Shown here piece after piece: positions 7,301-7,698 of a stretch of 7,698 nucleotides of DNA (the stretch's first letter is position 1; every line of letters starts with the position of its first letter). Below the pieces are notes generated by a model, which did no database searches, was not told the DNA's origin, and worked only from the letters and a program-made list of their open reading frames with translations. This stretch comes from Burkholderiales bacterium (lineage in GTDB: Bacteria > Pseudomonadota > Gammaproteobacteria > Burkholderiales > Casimicrobiaceae). The translations under genes were made by a program, and so were the position numbers. Location of the stretch: positions 1 to 7,698 of the forward strand of contig JAITBX010000001.1 of assembly GCA_031283405.1 (NCBI GenBank), in the 5' to 3' direction.

Positions 7301-7698
7301 TCCGGTTACAGCGTCGGCAGCGGTGTTTTTACCGTTACACTGAACTGTAGCGGAGGCTATAACTGGACTTCGACGATGGTCGAAGGCGACACCGCAACTT
7401 ACAGCGTACCAGACAATGTGTCCTGCTCGTTGTCGGAGATTGAACCGCCGGGCAGTTTGCCGGTGCTGAACAGCGGCTATGTCTGGAACGGCCACACCGT
7501 CAGCCTGCCCGGAGATACGTTCGCCGTCATTGGCGACGTTGACGCCACCGTTACCCACAACATTGAACTCTCAGACACCCGATTCCTGACCGTCACCAAG
7601 CATGTTGACGGAGCCGGCTACCTGGGCGGCGCCTTTGACATTACTGTTACCTGTAACGGTACGCCGACAGTGCTGCATTTGGTCGATGGTCAGTCGGA
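4352..7698 (+). CDS. Large modular secreted adhesin-like protein, N-terminal 1115 residues (cut by right edge)
   Basis: The frame is open to the window end without a stop. Residues 1-68 look like an extended signal peptide: a polar and aromatic N region, GKGRGG (45-50), a hydrophobic core (51-63) and a cleavage site after AMA (66-68). Next comes an SdrD_B or carboxypeptidase-regulatory-like beta module opening with ISGTVYDD (72-79). A GEVED domain follows (about 226-416), starting FGDASD and ending GEVEDY. A prealbumin-like module (about 420-546) carries Cys505 and Cys537. Two Big_1 (invasin/intimin-type) domains lie at 550-654 and 659-764, each with a C-x7-C pair. From 767 on there are repeats of about 100 residues like DUF5979. 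The composition is rich in Thr, Val, Gly and Ala, with few charges, as in extracellular beta-sandwich stalks. Expected role: surface attachment or cell-cell contact. The anchor or secretion domain (autotransporter barrel, T1SS signal or other) is not visible. Domain names are by eye; export and modularity are secure, function is inferred. Confidence 0.93.
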   Translation, partial: MKACIGQWFWGASSFLAARAQNRDLFCFGVEKPEEAKSFPAVSSGKGRGGVLGLLSLAFAIASGSAMAQATISGTVYDDTSGTGNVAAAGGAPNISVELYKGDTLTTAVFVSAQTTSTAGAYIFSTDSANSTYYIRIKQPQINSINAAQTWAGVGGTQNVSTAFCFDDSGNTQEITASGICRGVRFAGSDPATNDLADAQIVSRVVITTDQEVAHADFGISAAASFGDASDMASVYDSSNFKVHYDAGGPFHVIANNLLRLGDTVPVPPLTDGVVDTNSNAHPSDDGVFVEINGADMPLQNAVLANGRNDYKLKIKVNGPFSEQGWLNVWDNTGTSFAIMHKYTDLQDTANSGEILLSDYSTRPSTGAPAPIITRFRFSSTSGLPAQSATPGAGQQPVNSTDTTKPWVVDGEVEDYQTMQTNALVRLAAVSQGGVGTFTYQMPSEISVIPPSVNTGTLTTVTQGERVDEAISIVHATSSFTNPRPVQIIQTLPDPTKWAVVSVECRDSVNGTLIMSGAGNSITIPSTATGKGGDITCLFINKYTFPASQFSTLVVTPDGPVSADGTSAYTATVTLANAAGVTPGATVILATAPNGSMLAGTATGTFAPGTGSCTTDSAGQCVVTWTSTQTGTFNLTARLADGTDVSGSSASRSFYGLPNLSQSTLVASPAVLTANGISTSIVTATIRDNNSFIIPGPTVVYFEPLAGVFVNGELSGSSCTTDAGGSCSVTYTSPYSVPPGGGTVITATVGGLGTMMANITLLAGTTRVITVAKSVTGAGYVDGGKFDITVACGNAASTILHLANGETGYAAANMNDVCRITEADPTSDVIGENNSNAVVISPSEFGVTGDARVAVTNRIVAGMINKAMLTVTKNVNTSFVMGMGHDPATVFPINIDCNTLPLATLNLLDGQSGVVEAEIGETCMVSEDVPAALAGHEYAASVAPSNLIVHGTTAIAVENVVVADTVNLHTVTITNRVGGQIVGSGYSVGSGVFTVTLNCSGGYNWTSTMVEGDTATYSVPDNVSCSLSEIEPPGSLPVLNSGYVWNGHTVSLPGDTFAVIGDVDATVTHNIELSDTRFLTVTKHVDGAGYLGGAFDITVTCNGTPTVLHLVDGQS
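6650..7698 (+). repeat. Four tandem diverged protein repeats, DUF5979/prealbumin-like
   Basis: Within the adhesin-like protein, units begin at residues 767 (RVITVAKSVTGAGYVDGG), 868 (MLTVTKNVN), 968 (LHTVTITNRVGG) and 1077 (RFLTVTKHVDGAGYLGG), at nucleotides 6650, 6953, 7253 and 7580. Spacing is 101, 100 and 109 residues. Each has the pattern TVTKxV-GAGY, then FxITVxC, then a segment like LHLxDGQ or its equivalent, then xCxxSE or CRITE, and the complete ones end VTNR-like. Each complete unit has one cysteine pair. Units 1 and 4 are most alike. The DNA copies are diverged, so recent expansion is unlikely. The array continues beyond the right edge. Confidence 0.75.

Noticed and set aside
6527..7558. 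A 343-codon open frame on the minus strand over the repeat region
   Set aside because: Same reasoning: low-complexity Arg/His/Asp-rich translation opposite well-defined beta-sandwich repeats.

Overview
The window looks like chromosomal DNA of a Gram-negative proteobacterium, most likely beta or gamma. The evidence is an Escherichia-type glutamate-cysteine ligase, a UPF0149/YecA-family protein, an MgtE magnesium channel, good Shine-Dalgarno sites and G/C-ending codons. I cannot name the genus. There are four protein genes, two of them cut by the window edges, and no tRNA, rRNA, CRISPR array or transposase that I could find.

Layout: (1) 1-886, minus strand: the N-terminal 295 residues of MgtE (cytoplasmic N domain and CBS pair); its membrane part lies beyond the left edge. 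(2) 887-1209: a divergent intergenic region holding a possible promoter and a GC-rich, fold-prone leader in front of gshA. (3) 1210-2796, plus strand: gshA, complete, the first enzyme of glutathione synthesis. (4) 2797-2837: a short gap with a hairpin between converging genes. (5) 2838-3545, minus strand: a YecA-like protein with a lysine/arginine-rich tail in place of the usual cysteine motif. (6) 3546-4351: about 800 bases without a gene. It contains a dispersed-repeat-like segment, an AT-rich block, a near-consensus sigma-70 promoter, a terminator-like hairpin followed by T7-A-G7, and several further hairpins ending at a good ribosome binding site. (7) 4352 to the right edge, plus strand: the first 1115 residues of a very large modular secreted or surface protein. 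It has an unusually long signal peptide, an SdrD_B-like module, a GEVED domain, two Big_1 (invasin-type) domains and at least four repeats of about 100 residues that resemble DUF5979/prealbumin-like modules.

The first three genes are housekeeping genes with no visible functional link. The interesting part is the right half: a large adhesin-like gene behind its own strong promoter and a leader of about 450 bases that looks suited to attenuation or homopolymer-based expression switching. The long open frames on the minus strand opposite this gene are best read as shadows. I see no clear evidence for a wholly new multi-gene system here; the adhesin and its leader are the parts that deserve follow-up.
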